Shown one piece after another: positions 19,182 through 28,066 of a stretch of 64,000 nt of DNA. The notes beneath the pieces are model-generated. The model was not told the origin of the DNA. It searched no databases and worked only from the letters and a program-made list of their open reading frames with translations. The DNA is from Corynebacterium appendicis CIP 107643 (GTDB lineage: Bacteria > Actinomycetota > Actinomycetes > Mycobacteriales > Mycobacteriaceae), in assembly GCF_030408415.1 (NCBI RefSeq), contig NZ_CP046976.1, positions 1,612,001-1,676,000 on the forward strand, given 5' to 3'. The first letter of the stretch is position 1; each line of letters opens with the position of its first letter. The translations under genes and the position numbers were made by a program.

Positions 19182-21104
19182 ATGTGCGGTCTTCTCGCCA
19201 TGCTGACCAGCTCGTCTGACGCTTCGCGCTTCGCGGAGGCAGCGGAGCGGGCCCTCCCCTGTTTCCACCACCGAGGCCCGGACGCCGCGGGCACCTGGCA
19301 CGACGAGGACGCCGTCTTCGGATTCAACCGCCTCGCCATCATCGATCTGGAGCACTCGCACCAGCCGCTGCGCTGGGGCCCGGCCGAGAATCCGGAACGC
19401 TACGCGCTGACTTTCAACGGCGAAATCTACAACTACGTCGAGCTGCGCGAGGAGCTCACCGCCGCTGGCCTGAGCTTCAACACCGAGGGCGACTCGGAGA
19501 CGATCGTGGTGGGTTACCACCACTGGGGCGAAGACGTGGTCAAGCACCTGCGCGGCATGTTCGCCTTCGCCATCTGGGACACCGAGACCCGCTCGATGTT
19601 CGTGGCGCGCGACCAGTTCGGAATCAAGCCGCTGTACTACGCCACCACCGAGGCAGGTACCGTCTTCTCCTCCGAGAAAAAGGCGATCATGGAGATGGCC
19701 CCGGAGCTCGGTCTGGACCTGAGCCTTGACCGCCGCGCGATCGAACACTACGTCGACCTCCAGTACGTCCCGGAGCCGGAGTCGCTGCACTCGTCTATCC
19801 GCCGCCTCGAGTCCGGCTGCACCGCCACGCTGACCCCGGGCGGCGAGGTCCACGCGAAGCGCTACTTCAACCCCCAGTTCAATGTCGTCCCGGTGGCCAA
19901 GGGCGATGAGCACCAGCTGTTCATCAAGATTGCCGGGGTGCTCGAGGATTCCGTCGCAAAGCACATGCGCGCTGACGTGACTGTCGGCTCCTTCCTCTCT
20001 GGCGGCATCGACTCGACTGCGATTGCGGCCTTGGCGAAGCGCCACAACCCGGACCTGCTCACCTTCACCACGGGATTCGAACGCGAGGGATATTCGGAGG
20101 TCGACGTCGCCGCGGAATCCGCTGAAGCGATCGGTGTCGAGCACATCGTCAAGGTCGTCTCGCCTGAGGAATACGCCGACGCGATTCCGAAGATCATGTG
20201 GTACCTCGACGATCCGGTCGCGGACCCGTCGCTCGTGCCGCTGTTCTTCGTCGCGCAGGAGGCCCGCAAGCACGTCAAAGTCGTCCTGTCCGGCGAGGGC
20301 GCAGACGAGCTGTTCGGCGGCTACACCATCTACAAGGAGCCGCTCTCCCTCGCTCCGTTCGAGAAAATGCCCGACCCCTTGCTGAAGGGCCTGAACAAGC
20401 TCGGGCAGATCCTGCCGGAGGGCATGCGCGGCAAGTCCCTGCTGGAGCGCGGCACCACCCCGATGGAGGCCCGCTACTACGGCAACGCCCGCTCCTTCAA
20501 TTTCGACCAGCTGCGCCGCGTCCTGCCGTGGGCGAAGCCGGAATGGGACCACCGCGAAGTCACCGCCCCGATCTACGCGCGTTCACAGGACATGGATCCG
20601 GTCGCGCGCATGCAACACCTCGACCTGTTCACCTGGATGCGCGGCGACATCTTGGTCAAGGCCGACAAGATCAATATGGCCCACTCCCTCGAGCTGCGCG
20701 TGCCGTTTTTGGATAAGGAAGTCTTCGCCGTCGCGGAGACCATTCCGCACGACCTCAAGATCGCGAACGGCACAACCAAATACGCGCTGCGCAAGGCGAT
20801 GGAACAGATCGTTCCGCCGCACGTGCTGCACCGAAAGAAGCTCGGCTTCCCGGTGCCGATGCGTCACTGGCTGGCCGGCGACGAGCTCTACGGTTGGGCG
20901 CAGCAGACCATCAAGGAATCGCAGACCGACGACATCTTCAACAAGCCCGAGGTGCTGGAGATGCTCAAGGAGCACCGCGACGGCGTGTCCGACCACTCCC
21001 GGCGCCTGTGGACCGTCCTCGCGTTCATGATCTGGCACGGCATCTTCGTCGAGCACCGCATCGACCCCGGCATCGAGCAACGCGACTACCCGGTCAAGCT
21101 CTAA
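19182..21104 (+). CDS. asnB: Asparagine synthase (glutamine-hydrolysing), LtsA type
   Basis: 640 residues. Cys2 of the MCGLLAML start is the glutaminase nucleophile after removal of Met. The N-terminal domain has RLAIIDL and NGEIYNY; the synthetase domain has the ATP-pyrophosphatase loop SGGIDST near residue 273 and GEGADELFGGY. It makes asparagine from aspartate, glutamine and ATP. The C. glutamicum homologue next to ctaC is LtsA, which amidates meso-diaminopimelate in peptidoglycan and sets lysozyme sensitivity, so amidation of the cell wall may be the real role here. AAGGAG eight bases upstream supports ATG 19182. Confidence 0.95.
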   Translation: MCGLLAMLTSSSDASRFAEAAERALPCFHHRGPDAAGTWHDEDAVFGFNRLAIIDLEHSHQPLRWGPAENPERYALTFNGEIYNYVELREELTAAGLSFNTEGDSETIVVGYHHWGEDVVKHLRGMFAFAIWDTETRSMFVARDQFGIKPLYYATTEAGTVFSSEKKAIMEMAPELGLDLSLDRRAIEHYVDLQYVPEPESLHSSIRRLESGCTATLTPGGEVHAKRYFNPQFNVVPVAKGDEHQLFIKIAGVLEDSVAKHMRADVTVGSFLSGGIDSTAIAALAKRHNPDLLTFTTGFEREGYSEVDVAAESAEAIGVEHIVKVVSPEEYADAIPKIMWYLDDPVADPSLVPLFFVAQEARKHVKVVLSGEGADELFGGYTIYKEPLSLAPFEKMPDPLLKGLNKLGQILPEGMRGKSLLERGTTPMEARYYGNARSFNFDQLRRVLPWAKPEWDHREVTAPIYARSQDMDPVARMQHLDLFTWMRGDILVKADKINMAHSLELRVPFLDKEVFAVAETIPHDLKIANGTTKYALRKAMEQIVPPHVLHRKKLGFPVPMRHWLAGDELYGWAQQTIKESQTDDIFNKPEVLEMLKEHRDGVSDHSRRLWTVLAFMIWHGIFVEHRIDPGIEQRDYPVKL

Positions 21105-21128
21105 CGCTCTCCTTCGCCCCCCACCCCC

Positions 21129-21173
21129 ACTACCCCGCCTCGCGGCACGTTCCGTGCCTGCACGCGGGGTAGT
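21129..21173 (+). terminator. Terminator-like hairpin after asnB
   Basis: Outer stem ACTACCCCGC / GCGGGGTAGT and inner stem GGCACG-ttc-CGTGCC form a long structured hairpin, but only a weak T-rich stretch (GCTGTCT) follows. Confidence 0.65.
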
Positions 21174-21242
21174 GCTGTCTCTACCCCGATCGCATGAACA
21201 GAGCTACTGACTTCATTCTCGCGCGGCTGTTCAATGGGCACC

Positions 21243-22295
21243 ATGACAACGACACAGCCAACGACGACGCAGCCAAAGCCGAAGAAGACCGGACGCAGAA
21301 TACTGACCGTAATAGGGGTGCTCTTTCTCGCGGCCGTGCTCGTCGCTGCAGCCGCCGTGTACTTCTACGGCCCGGCGGTATCAGCAATGACGACCGGCAA
21401 GGCGCGTTTCCTCGGCACCGATTCGCCGAAGCGTTACACCGCGACCGTGCTACAGCTCGCCGAGCAGGGCATCTACAGCGATTCGGAGGAATTCGCGGCT
21501 GCCAGCGAGCACGCGAAGGAGGTAGCTGAGGACGCGGATTCCGTCGACGACGTGCGCGGTGCGCTTGACGACGCCATCCATGCCGCCGGCGGCAAACACT
21601 CGCGCCTGTTCTCCCCGGAACAGGTCGAACAGCGCGCCACTGACGCCGCAGGCAGTACCGCGGGTGCGGGCCCCGCTGTCGACGTGAACGGCGGCGTCGC
21701 CGTTGCCACCGTGCCGGGCGTCACCCGCCACGCTGACGTGCAGGGCTACGCCGACACGCTCGCGGGCGGGCTGTCCCAGGCGCGCGATGGCGGCGCATGC
21801 GGCGTGGTCGTGGACCTGCGCGGCAACGGCGGCGGCGACATGGGGCCGATGCTGGCGGGCCTGTCCCCCGTCATCCCCGACGGGACGGCGATGGAATTCG
21901 TGTATTCCGGCAGGACCATGGCGGTGAGCGTCAACGGCAATTCCGTCTCCGGCGGCGGCACTCCCCTGACCACCGACGGCGGCAAATGGGACGCCCCGAC
22001 CGCGGTCCTGGTCGACGAGGAGACCGCGTCGTCAGGCGAGGCGACCATGCTGGCGTTCCGCGGACTGGACAACTCCCGCAGCTTCGGCGCTCCAACGGCC
22101 GGCTTCGCCTCCGCGAACACAGTCTACGACTTCCCCGACGGCAGCGAACTGACGCTCACGATCGCGAAGGACCGCGACCGGGAGGGCCAGACCTACGCCG
22201 AAGAACCGATCGAGCCTGACACGAAGACCGAGTCAGGCGACACCGCCCTCGCCGCGGCCCAGAAGTGGCTGCGCGACGAGCACGGCTGCCAGTAA
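21243..22295 (+). CDS. Membrane-anchored S41-family peptidase-like protein
   Basis: 350 residues from ATG 21243; an ATG nine bases upstream is also possible, but TTCAAT seven bases before 21243 fits a leaderless start. One membrane helix at about 17-40 leaves an external domain. That domain matches the C-terminal-processing (S41) fold: GVVVDLRGNGGGD, then LVDEETASSGEATMLAFRG, where the serine in TASSGE is the catalytic position, then RSFGAPTAGFA. No PDZ domain is recognisable. A soluble wall-associated protease or a binding relative is likely; no substrate can be named. The neighbours give no functional link. Confidence 0.82.
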   Translation: MTTTQPTTTQPKPKKTGRRILTVIGVLFLAAVLVAAAAVYFYGPAVSAMTTGKARFLGTDSPKRYTATVLQLAEQGIYSDSEEFAAASEHAKEVAEDADSVDDVRGALDDAIHAAGGKHSRLFSPEQVEQRATDAAGSTAGAGPAVDVNGGVAVATVPGVTRHADVQGYADTLAGGLSQARDGGACGVVVDLRGNGGGDMGPMLAGLSPVIPDGTAMEFVYSGRTMAVSVNGNSVSGGGTPLTTDGGKWDAPTAVLVDEETASSGEATMLAFRGLDNSRSFGAPTAGFASANTVYDFPDGSELTLTIAKDRDREGQTYAEEPIEPDTKTESGDTALAAAQKWLRDEHGCQ

Positions 22296-22356
22296 CTGCA
22301 CCCACGCCAGACTGCAATTTCGAGGCGCCCCGCCGGCGCAACAGGACAAAAAGAAA

Positions 22357-22381
22357 CGCGCCCCGCACAAAACGGGGCGCG
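22357..22381. terminator. Bidirectional terminator between the S41 gene and erpA
   Basis: CGCGCCCCG-cacaaaa-CGGGGCGCG lies between two convergent genes. TTTC follows on the plus strand and TTTC on the minus strand. Confidence 0.82.
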
Positions 22382-22416
22382 ATTTCGTCGCTCGCTAGGG
22401 GCCTGCCGGCTGACTG

Positions 22417-22761
22417 TTAGTTGAAGGAGTCGCCGCAGGCGCAGGAACCGCCGGCATTCGGGTTGTCGATGGTGAAGCCCTGCTGCTCGATGGTGTCAGC
22501 GAAGTCGATCTCGGCACCCATCAGGTACGGGACACTCATCTTGTCCACCACGAGGCGGACACCGCCGACGACGTCGGCCTTGTCGCCGTCGAGGTCGCGG
22601 TCGTCGAAGTAGAGCTGGTAGCGCAGCCCGGCGCAGCCACCCGGCTGAACGGCGATGCGCAGGGACAGGTCATTGCGGCCTTCCTGGTCCAGCAGCGCCT
22701 TCGCCTTGGCGGCGGCTGCCTCGCTGAGCTTCACGCCTGTTGCGGAAGTCGGTGCAGTCAT
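22417..22761 (-). CDS. erpA: Iron-sulfur cluster insertion protein ErpA
   Basis: 114 residues, A-type carrier (HesB/IscA/ErpA) family. The three conserved cysteines are present: C43 in PGGCAG, and C107 and C109 in GSCACGDSF. It receives and hands on [Fe-S] clusters to targets in the cytosol. LipA in this window is a likely client, since lipoyl synthase needs two [4Fe-4S] clusters, but this is inference. AAGGAG before ATG 22761 supports the start. It is divergent from the DUF3043 gene. Confidence 0.93.
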   Translation of the reverse strand: MTAPTSATGVKLSEAAAAKAKALLDQEGRNDLSLRIAVQPGGCAGLRYQLYFDDRDLDGDKADVVGGVRLVVDKMSVPYLMGAEIDFADTIEQQGFTIDNPNAGGSCACGDSFN

Positions 22762-22940
22762 GAACGTTTCTCCTTGCCTACGAATCGTTTCAGGTTCCCG
22801 AGCCTACTCCGGGCCGGCACCTCGGTGCTAGTGCACCCTAACTTGCGCTGGTCACGCTTCAAAAGGCTGGGGCGCAACGCAGCTGTACGCCACAACACCA
22901 CCGGGCGCACCCGTATTCCCACCAGCCCACGGGGGTTTTG

Positions 22941-22946
22941 TAGCCT
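22941..22946 (+). promoter_or_regulatory. Leaderless -10 box for the DUF3043 gene
   Basis: TAGCCT is exactly seven bases before GTG 22954 and decides this start over the longer frame from 22774. The 190-base divergent gap to erpA holds nothing else I can name. Confidence 0.65.
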
Positions 22947-22953
22947 AGAGTGC

Positions 22954-23751
22954 GTGAAACTTCCCTGGCAGAAATCCGATGCCCGCGCGGCCGAGAGCGC
23001 AGCCGCCGACAGCGGCTCCACCAAGCTCGACCTCGGCGGTGACGCCGCGAAGGACGCTCCCGCGAAGCAGAAATCCGCCTCCGCGGGATCCGGTGCAAAA
23101 AAGGACGTGAAGAAAAGCGACCGGCCCCTGGACAAGGACGGCAAGCCCCTGCCGAAGGGCTACACCCCGCCGAAGGGCCGCCCGACGCCGAAGCGCTACG
23201 ACCAGGAGGTCAAGCGAGGCGTGGTGCGCGACCCGAACGCGATGTCCAAGCCGCAGCAGGCGCAGAAGCGCAAAGAGCTGAAGGCTTCCATGTCCAAGGA
23301 GGAGTGGAAGGACTACAAGAAGCAGGAGCGCGCGCAGCGCCGCGAGCGCAACAAGGAAGTCCAGGCACGCATGGACGCGGGCGACGAGCGCTACCTGATG
23401 GACCGCGACAAGGGCGATGTCCGCCGTTACGTGCGCGACTGGGTGGATTCGCGCCGCTTCCTGGCCAATTACATGCTGCCCACGATGGTGGTCCTGCTCG
23501 CCATCATGATCCTGGGCACCTTCCTCCCCCGAGTGGCGGAGATTCTCTCGCTGGTGTCCATGGTGTTCATCGTGGCCATCTTCGTCGAGGCGGTGCTGAT
23601 CGGCCGCCGCGCGAATCGCGCTGTGCGCGAGAAGTTCCCGGAGACGGACGAGACGGGCTTCGGTTTGGGCATGTACGCCTACTCGCGCGCTTCTCAGCCG
23701 CGGAGCTGGCGCACCCCGAAGCCACAGGTCGAGATCGGCTCCAAGGCGTAG
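22954..23751 (+). CDS. DUF3043 membrane protein (Rv2206 type)
   Basis: 265 residues from GTG 22954. The first 60 residues of the longer frame are out of character and lack a start signal. The N-terminal half is highly charged, rich in lysine and arginine, with long helices (KKQERAQRRERNKEVQARMD), preceded by a disordered stretch. Two membrane helices follow at about 172-192 and 198-218. The block DRDKGDVRRYVRDWVDSRR before the first helix and RANRAVREKFPE after the second are the DUF3043 hallmarks. The function of this actinobacterial family is unknown; the basic cytosolic domain could bind nucleic acid or acidic lipid. Confidence 0.88.
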   Translation: MKLPWQKSDARAAESAAADSGSTKLDLGGDAAKDAPAKQKSASAGSGAKKDVKKSDRPLDKDGKPLPKGYTPPKGRPTPKRYDQEVKRGVVRDPNAMSKPQQAQKRKELKASMSKEEWKDYKKQERAQRRERNKEVQARMDAGDERYLMDRDKGDVRRYVRDWVDSRRFLANYMLPTMVVLLAIMILGTFLPRVAEILSLVSMVFIVAIFVEAVLIGRRANRAVREKFPETDETGFGLGMYAYSRASQPRSWRTPKPQVEIGSKA

Positions 23752-23784
23752 CGCTTACGGCGCAGAAAGCAGGCCCACTCGACC

Positions 23785-24804
23785 ATGAGCGTTTCACTGG
23801 TCTTCGATCAGGTACCCACACCGGACAGTGCCGTTCAGGCACGGGTGCGCGCCGCAATGACGGAGAACCCTCGCGGGGCGTCGTTCGGCAGACTCGCGGC
23901 CGTCGGAGCGTGGGTCGCTGGACGGCAGGGAGAGGCTCCCCCGCGTCCGATCCAGTCGCCGCGCATCGTCGTCTTCGCCGGCGACCACGGCATCGCCGCG
24001 CGCGGGGTGTCCGCGTACACACCGGAGGCCTCCGTGCTGCAGGCCGACGAGATCGACGCGGGCGCGGCACCCGTGAACACGTTGGCGCGCATTGCCGACG
24101 CCCCGGTGGAGCTCATCCGCGTCAGCCTCGCCGACAGCGCCTCGCTCATCCGCGAAGCATCCGGCGCGATCGATGTCGAGGACGCCATGAGCGACGACGA
24201 GTTCGTCCGGGCCGCGGAGCTCGGGCGCACCGTCGCGGACACCGCGATCGACTCGGGCTGCGACCTCGTCGTCGTCGGTGATGTCGGCGTGGGCAACACC
24301 ACGGTGGCGGCCGCCGTCATCGGCGCGCTCACCTTCACCGAGCCCGTCGTGGCGGTCGGCCGCGGCAGCGGGATCAACGACGAGACATGGAAGGTCAAGG
24401 TCGCCGCCGTGCGCGACGCGATGTTCCGCGCCCGTGACGTGCACGACGATGTCGCGGAGGTCCTCCGCCGCATTTCATCGCCGGATTTCGTCGCCGAGGT
24501 CGCGTTCATCGCGCAGTGCGCGGCGCGGCGCACGCCAGTGCTTATCGACGGCGCGTTCCCCTCCGCCGCCGCCTACGCCGCCGAACGGCTCGCACCGGGG
24601 GTGCGCGAGTGGCTGCTCGCCGGCCAACTCAGCCCGGAGCCCTGCCACACCGTGTCCCTGAAAGCCCTCGACCTGACACCGGTCGCCGCGTTGGACATGA
24701 CCACCGGCCAGGGCGCCGGCGGCGCGGCCGTCCTGCCGCTGATCACTGCGGCTGTGGAGCTCGTCGCCGACGAGATGCGCTCCCAGGACGGCGCCGAGCA
24801 GTAG
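23785..24804 (+). CDS. cobT: Nicotinate-nucleotide-dimethylbenzimidazole phosphoribosyltransferase
   Basis: 339 residues with the CobT family blocks: VVFAGDHGIAARGVSAYT near 55-72, GDVGVGNTTVAAA near 168-180 and the C-terminal DMTTGQGAGGA, whose acidic partner residue is near 317. The enzyme makes alpha-ribazole phosphate for the lower ligand of cobamides. In corynebacteria cobU and cobS usually flank cobT, but none is present here; the gene stands alone, 33 bases after the DUF3043 gene and ten bases from the convergent ilvE. It may serve salvage of cobinamide or lower-ligand replacement, with the other genes elsewhere or lost. Confidence 0.93.
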   Translation: MSVSLVFDQVPTPDSAVQARVRAAMTENPRGASFGRLAAVGAWVAGRQGEAPPRPIQSPRIVVFAGDHGIAARGVSAYTPEASVLQADEIDAGAAPVNTLARIADAPVELIRVSLADSASLIREASGAIDVEDAMSDDEFVRAAELGRTVADTAIDSGCDLVVVGDVGVGNTTVAAAVIGALTFTEPVVAVGRGSGINDETWKVKVAAVRDAMFRARDVHDDVAEVLRRISSPDFVAEVAFIAQCAARRTPVLIDGAFPSAAAYAAERLAPGVREWLLAGQLSPEPCHTVSLKALDLTPVAALDMTTGQGAGGAAVLPLITAAVELVADEMRSQDGAEQ

Positions 24805-24814
24805 CAGCCCCCCC

Positions 24815-25927
24815 CTACTTCGCGGGCACCAGCGTGTGCAGCCAGCCGTGGGTGTCCTCGACTTCTCCGCGCTGGATCTGGGTCAGGCGCTCGCGCATCT
24901 TCATGGTGACGTCGCCGGCCTCGTTGCCGTTGACGGTGAAGTCGATGTCCTCGCCCGCGATGTGGCCGACCGGGGTGATCACGGCGGCGGTGCCGCACGC
25001 GAAGGATTCGGTCATCTTGCCGTCGGCAACGTCGTTCTTCCAGTCGTCGACGGAGATGCGCACCTGCTCGGTGGCATACCCCAAGTCTTCGGCGACCTGC
25101 AGCAGCGAGTCACGGGTGATGCCCGGCAGCAGCGAGCCGGAGAGCTCCGGCGTGACCACCTTGACGTTGTCGGCCTCGGAACCGTAGACGAACATGAGGT
25201 TCATGCCGCCCATTTCTTCGATGTAGGTGCGCTCGATGGCGTCCAGCCAGACGACCTGGTCGCACCCCTGCTCTTGCGCCTGGGCTTGGGCGAGCAGCGA
25301 GGCCGCGTAGTTGCCGGCGAATTTCGCGGCGCCAGTTCCACCCGGCGCGGCGCGGACGTAGTCCTCGGAGATCCACACTTTGACCGGAGAAATGCCGCCT
25401 GAGAAGTATGCGCCAGCCGGGGACGCGATGACGTAATAGGTGTAGCTGCTCGCCGGTTTGACGCCCAGGCTGATCTCCGTGGAGATCATGAACGGGCGCA
25501 GGTACAGCGCCGCTTCGCCGCCAGCCTCCGGCACCCAGTCCGCGTCGATGTCGACGAGCTGGCGCAGGGACTCGAGGAAGAGTTCGTCGGGAAGCTCCGG
25601 CATCGCCAATCGGTCCGCGGAATTCTGCATGCGGTGGGCGTTTTTCTCCGGGCGGAATGTCGCGATCGACCCGTCCGGCTGGCGGTACGCCTTGAGGCCT
25701 TCGAAGATGGCCTGGCCGTAGTGGAACACCATGGATGCCGGATCGAATTCCAGCGGGGCGTACGGCTGCACGCGAGCGTTGTGCCAACCCTTGCCCTCGG
25801 ACCAGTCGATCGCGACCATGTGGTCGGTGAATTTCTGGCCGAATTTCGGGTCGGCGAGAATCTCGGCGCGCTGCTCGTCGCTCGCCGGGTTCTCGTTTTT
25901 CTGCACGGTGAATTCCAAGTTCGTCAT
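24815..25927 (-). CDS. ilvE: Branched-chain amino-acid aminotransferase
   Basis: 370 residues from ATG 25927 (MTNLEFTVQ); the longer frame to 25975 lacks a start signal. Class IV PLP fold with [12 protein letters not shown], the PLP lysine in [23 protein letters not shown] and the C-terminal [13 protein letters not shown]. It transfers the amino group between glutamate and the branched-chain 2-oxo acids in the last step of leucine, isoleucine and valine synthesis. TATGCT eight bases upstream suggests a leaderless transcript. It is divergent from pepA, so 119 bases contain both promoters. Confidence 0.95.
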   Translation of the reverse strand: MTNLEFTVQKNENPASDEQRAEILADPKFGQKFTDHMVAIDWSEGKGWHNARVQPYAPLEFDPASMVFHYGQAIFEGLKAYRQPDGSIATFRPEKNAHRMQNSADRLAMPELPDELFLESLRQLVDIDADWVPEAGGEAALYLRPFMISTEISLGVKPASSYTYYVIASPAGAYFSGGISPVKVWISEDYVRAAPGGTGAAKFAGNYAASLLAQAQAQEQGCDQVVWLDAIERTYIEEMGGMNLMFVYGSEADNVKVVTPELSGSLLPGITRDSLLQVAEDLGYATEQVRISVDDWKNDVADGKMTESFACGTAAVITPVGHIAGEDIDFTVNGNEAGDVTMKMRERLTQIQRGEVEDTHGWLHTLVPAK

Positions 25928-25935
25928 GCTGCCCA

Positions 25936-25941
25936 AGCATA
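25936..25941 (-). promoter_or_regulatory. Leaderless -10 box for ilvE
   Basis: TATGCT on the minus strand, eight bases before ATG 25927, with no ribosome site between. Confidence 0.55.
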
Positions 25942-26046
25942 CGCCCGCGGTGAACCACCGCAGCCTGTTAGCCAAACCCAGCTCTGGCGTAGGATCGGCC
26001 GCGAGAATCGCACGTAGTCATTGTCTTTCGAAGGAGTATGCGTTCA

Positions 26047-27549
26047 ATGCTTCCTCACACCACCGGTGTTCTTCCATCTCACGGCACGCTGCCCAGCGTC
26101 GACTTCGCGGCACACGCCGACAGCACGCTTGTCGACGGCGCCGCGCGACTTATCCCCATCGTTCAGGGCGAGGCTCTGGAGCTGCCGGTGTCCGCGCTGA
26201 CCCGCGACGGGCTGCTGGAAGCGCTCGAAGCTGTCGGCGCGAAGGGCTCGCACGGCGAGATCGTCAAGGTCGCGCTCGAAGGAGTCCTCTATATTGCAGT
26301 CGGTCTGGGCGAGGACACCTCCGCCACCTCTGTCCGCCGCGCAATGGGCGCTGCTGCCCGTGCTCTCAAGGGTGTCGACCGCGTGGTCGTCTCGGGCGAG
26401 TTCGGTGTCGGAGCCATCGTCGAAGGCCTGCTGCTCGGCGGCTACACCTACTCCGGTTTGAAGTCCGAGGACAGCGGTGACGGCGAGGCCGACGGGCAAA
26501 CCGACGAGCGTCCGTCCGCTCCGCAGATCACGGTGATCGGCCGGGACGACGAGCGCGCGGAATTCGAGGCGGCAGCCACCACCGGCCACGCTGTCGCTCT
26601 GGCCCGCGACCTGGTCAACACCCCGTCCAATCTGCTCTACCCGGAGGTCTACGCCTCCTACGCGGAGAAAATCGCCACCAATGCGGGCCTGACCGTGGAC
26701 ATCCTGGACGAGACGCAGCTGCGCGAACAGGGCTTCGGGGGCATCACCGCCGTCGGCCAGGGCTCCGCGCATCCTCCGCGCCTGGTGCACCTGACGTGGG
26801 CGCCGGAGAACGCCTCAGCGGAGACGTCGATTGCGCTGGTGGGCAAGGGCATCACTTTCGATTCCGGCGGTGTCTCCCTCAAGCCTGCCAACGGCATGGA
26901 GCAGATGGTGATGGACATGGGCGGTTCCGCGGCTGTGCTCGCCACCTCCTGCGCAGTGGCGGCACTCGATATTCCGGTGCATCTGGAGGCCTGGATGCCC
27001 ATGGCGGAGAATATGCCGTCCGGTTCCGCACAGCGGCCGGGCGATGTGATCACCCATTACGGGGGTATTACAAGCGAGATCATCAACACAGATGCGGAGG
27101 GCCGCCTCGTTCTCGCCGACGCGATTGCGCGAGCTTGCGAGGACTCTCCCTCCCACCTGATAGAGACCTCCACGCTCACCGGCGCGCAAATGGTGGCACT
27201 GGGCAAGCGCACCTTCGGCGTGATGGGCAGCGACGAACTGCGCGACCGTATCGCCGAAAACGGCCGCGAACTGGACGAACCTGGCTGGGCAATGCCGCTG
27301 CTCGAGGAGCACGAGGAGGAGATATCCTCCAAAGTCGCCGACGTGAAGAACGCCAACAGCGACCGCTTCGGCGGCATGGAATTCGCGGCTACCTACCTGT
27401 CCCGCTTCATCGGCGAGGACACCGAATGGGCGCACGTCGATATCGCCAGCCCCGCCTGGAACAGCGGCGCGCCACACGGCTTCACCCCCGGCCGCGCCAC
27501 CGGCGTTCCGGTGCGCACGCTGGTCGAGACCATCCGAGGCCTCGTCTAG
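26047..27549 (+). CDS. pepA: Leucyl aminopeptidase (M17 family)
   Basis: 500 residues from ATG 26047. AAGGAG at 26031 is ten bases from this ATG but only one base from the ATG at 26038, so the internal start is preferred. The C-terminal catalytic domain has GKGITFDSGGVSLKP, the metal-binding NTDAEGRLVLADA and the lysines and arginine of the two-zinc site. It removes N-terminal residues from peptides in the cytosol as a hexamer. It is divergent from ilvE and convergent, six bases apart, with the next gene. TAGGAT near 25989 is a plausible -10. Confidence 0.95.
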   Translation: MLPHTTGVLPSHGTLPSVDFAAHADSTLVDGAARLIPIVQGEALELPVSALTRDGLLEALEAVGAKGSHGEIVKVALEGVLYIAVGLGEDTSATSVRRAMGAAARALKGVDRVVVSGEFGVGAIVEGLLLGGYTYSGLKSEDSGDGEADGQTDERPSAPQITVIGRDDERAEFEAAATTGHAVALARDLVNTPSNLLYPEVYASYAEKIATNAGLTVDILDETQLREQGFGGITAVGQGSAHPPRLVHLTWAPENASAETSIALVGKGITFDSGGVSLKPANGMEQMVMDMGGSAAVLATSCAVAALDIPVHLEAWMPMAENMPSGSAQRPGDVITHYGGITSEIINTDAEGRLVLADAIARACEDSPSHLIETSTLTGAQMVALGKRTFGVMGSDELRDRIAENGRELDEPGWAMPLLEEHEEEISSKVADVKNANSDRFGGMEFAATYLSRFIGEDTEWAHVDIASPAWNSGAPHGFTPGRATGVPVRTLVETIRGLV

Positions 27550-27555
27550 CCTGAG

Positions 27556-27939
27556 CTATTCGCCGCGCTCGAACCGGGCGCGGCGTTCCTTTTGCTCGGC
27601 GCGCTTGCGCAGGATCCGCTCCTGCTCCATCCGCTTGCGCATGCGGTCGGGATAACCGGTTTCCTCGACATCGTAAAGCGAAATGCCCAAAAGCTTGGCT
27701 ACCGCGTCGATCCCTTTCGGCCCGCCGATGCGGCGGCGCGTGAACTCGCCGTTCTCTGCGACGAGCACGACCGACATCTCGTTGACCAGCGTTTCCGGTT
27801 CAACGAACCCCTCAACGAAAGCGCGCTCCTCCGCCCAGTGTTTGAGGTACTGGGCGTCTTCGGGCCGCACGGTCTCGCCGGGGCCGCGAGGGGGCTTTAT
27901 CGGCGAGTTCTTTTTGCGGGAACCGAAGATATTGAACAC
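27556..27939 (-). CDS. Conserved corynebacterial protein of unknown function
   Basis: 127 residues from GTG 27939, fixed by TATGAT exactly seven bases upstream; the frame extending to 28068 would read through the aceF promoter. The protein is highly charged: a basic start (FGSRKKNSPIKPPRGP), a middle with beta-strand character (NEMSVVLVAENGEFTRRRIGG) and a long basic C-terminal helix (RKRMEQERILRKRAEQKERRARF). No catalytic motif is visible. It sits in the ilvE/pepA to aceF interval on the strand opposite to both neighbours. Confidence 0.78.
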   Translation of the reverse strand: MFNIFGSRKKNSPIKPPRGPGETVRPEDAQYLKHWAEERAFVEGFVEPETLVNEMSVVLVAENGEFTRRRIGGPKGIDAVAKLLGISLYDVEETGYPDRMRKRMEQERILRKRAEQKERRARFERGE

Positions 27940-27946
27940 GCACAAC

Positions 27947-27952
27947 ATCATA
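27947..27952 (-). promoter_or_regulatory. Leaderless -10 box for the unknown gene at 27556-27939
   Basis: TATGAT with seven bases to GTG 27939 is among the clearest leaderless signals of the window. Confidence 0.68.
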
Positions 27953-27996
27953 TAAGGCGATATAAAACACACCCCAAAGCGGACATCCGCGGACGC

Positions 27997-28012
27997 GCTT
28001 AACTGGTTAAGC
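27997..28012. promoter_or_regulatory. Palindromic operator candidate in the aceF promoter
   Basis: GCTTAAC-tg-GTTAAGC is a perfect inverted repeat that ends three bases before TACGCT (28016-28021), a probable aceF -10. It would cover the spacer between -35 and -10. An ACCCC half-site like those bound by RamA lies 25 bases upstream. No regulator can be named with confidence. Confidence 0.45.
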
Positions 28013-28066
28013 AGGTACGCTGGTGGCGTATCACCGTCTGCAAATTTTTGAGGAGACTCCATCAAC

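Noticed and set aside
22813..22845. Possible DtxR (iron) box before erpA, GTTAGGGTGCACTAGCACC region
   Set aside because: Only a short inverted GGTGC/GCACC is present and the match to the 19-base DtxR consensus is poor.
22774..22953. Sixty-residue N-terminal extension of the DUF3043 protein
   Set aside because: No ribosome site at its ATG, poor composition, and a leaderless signal exists for GTG 22954.
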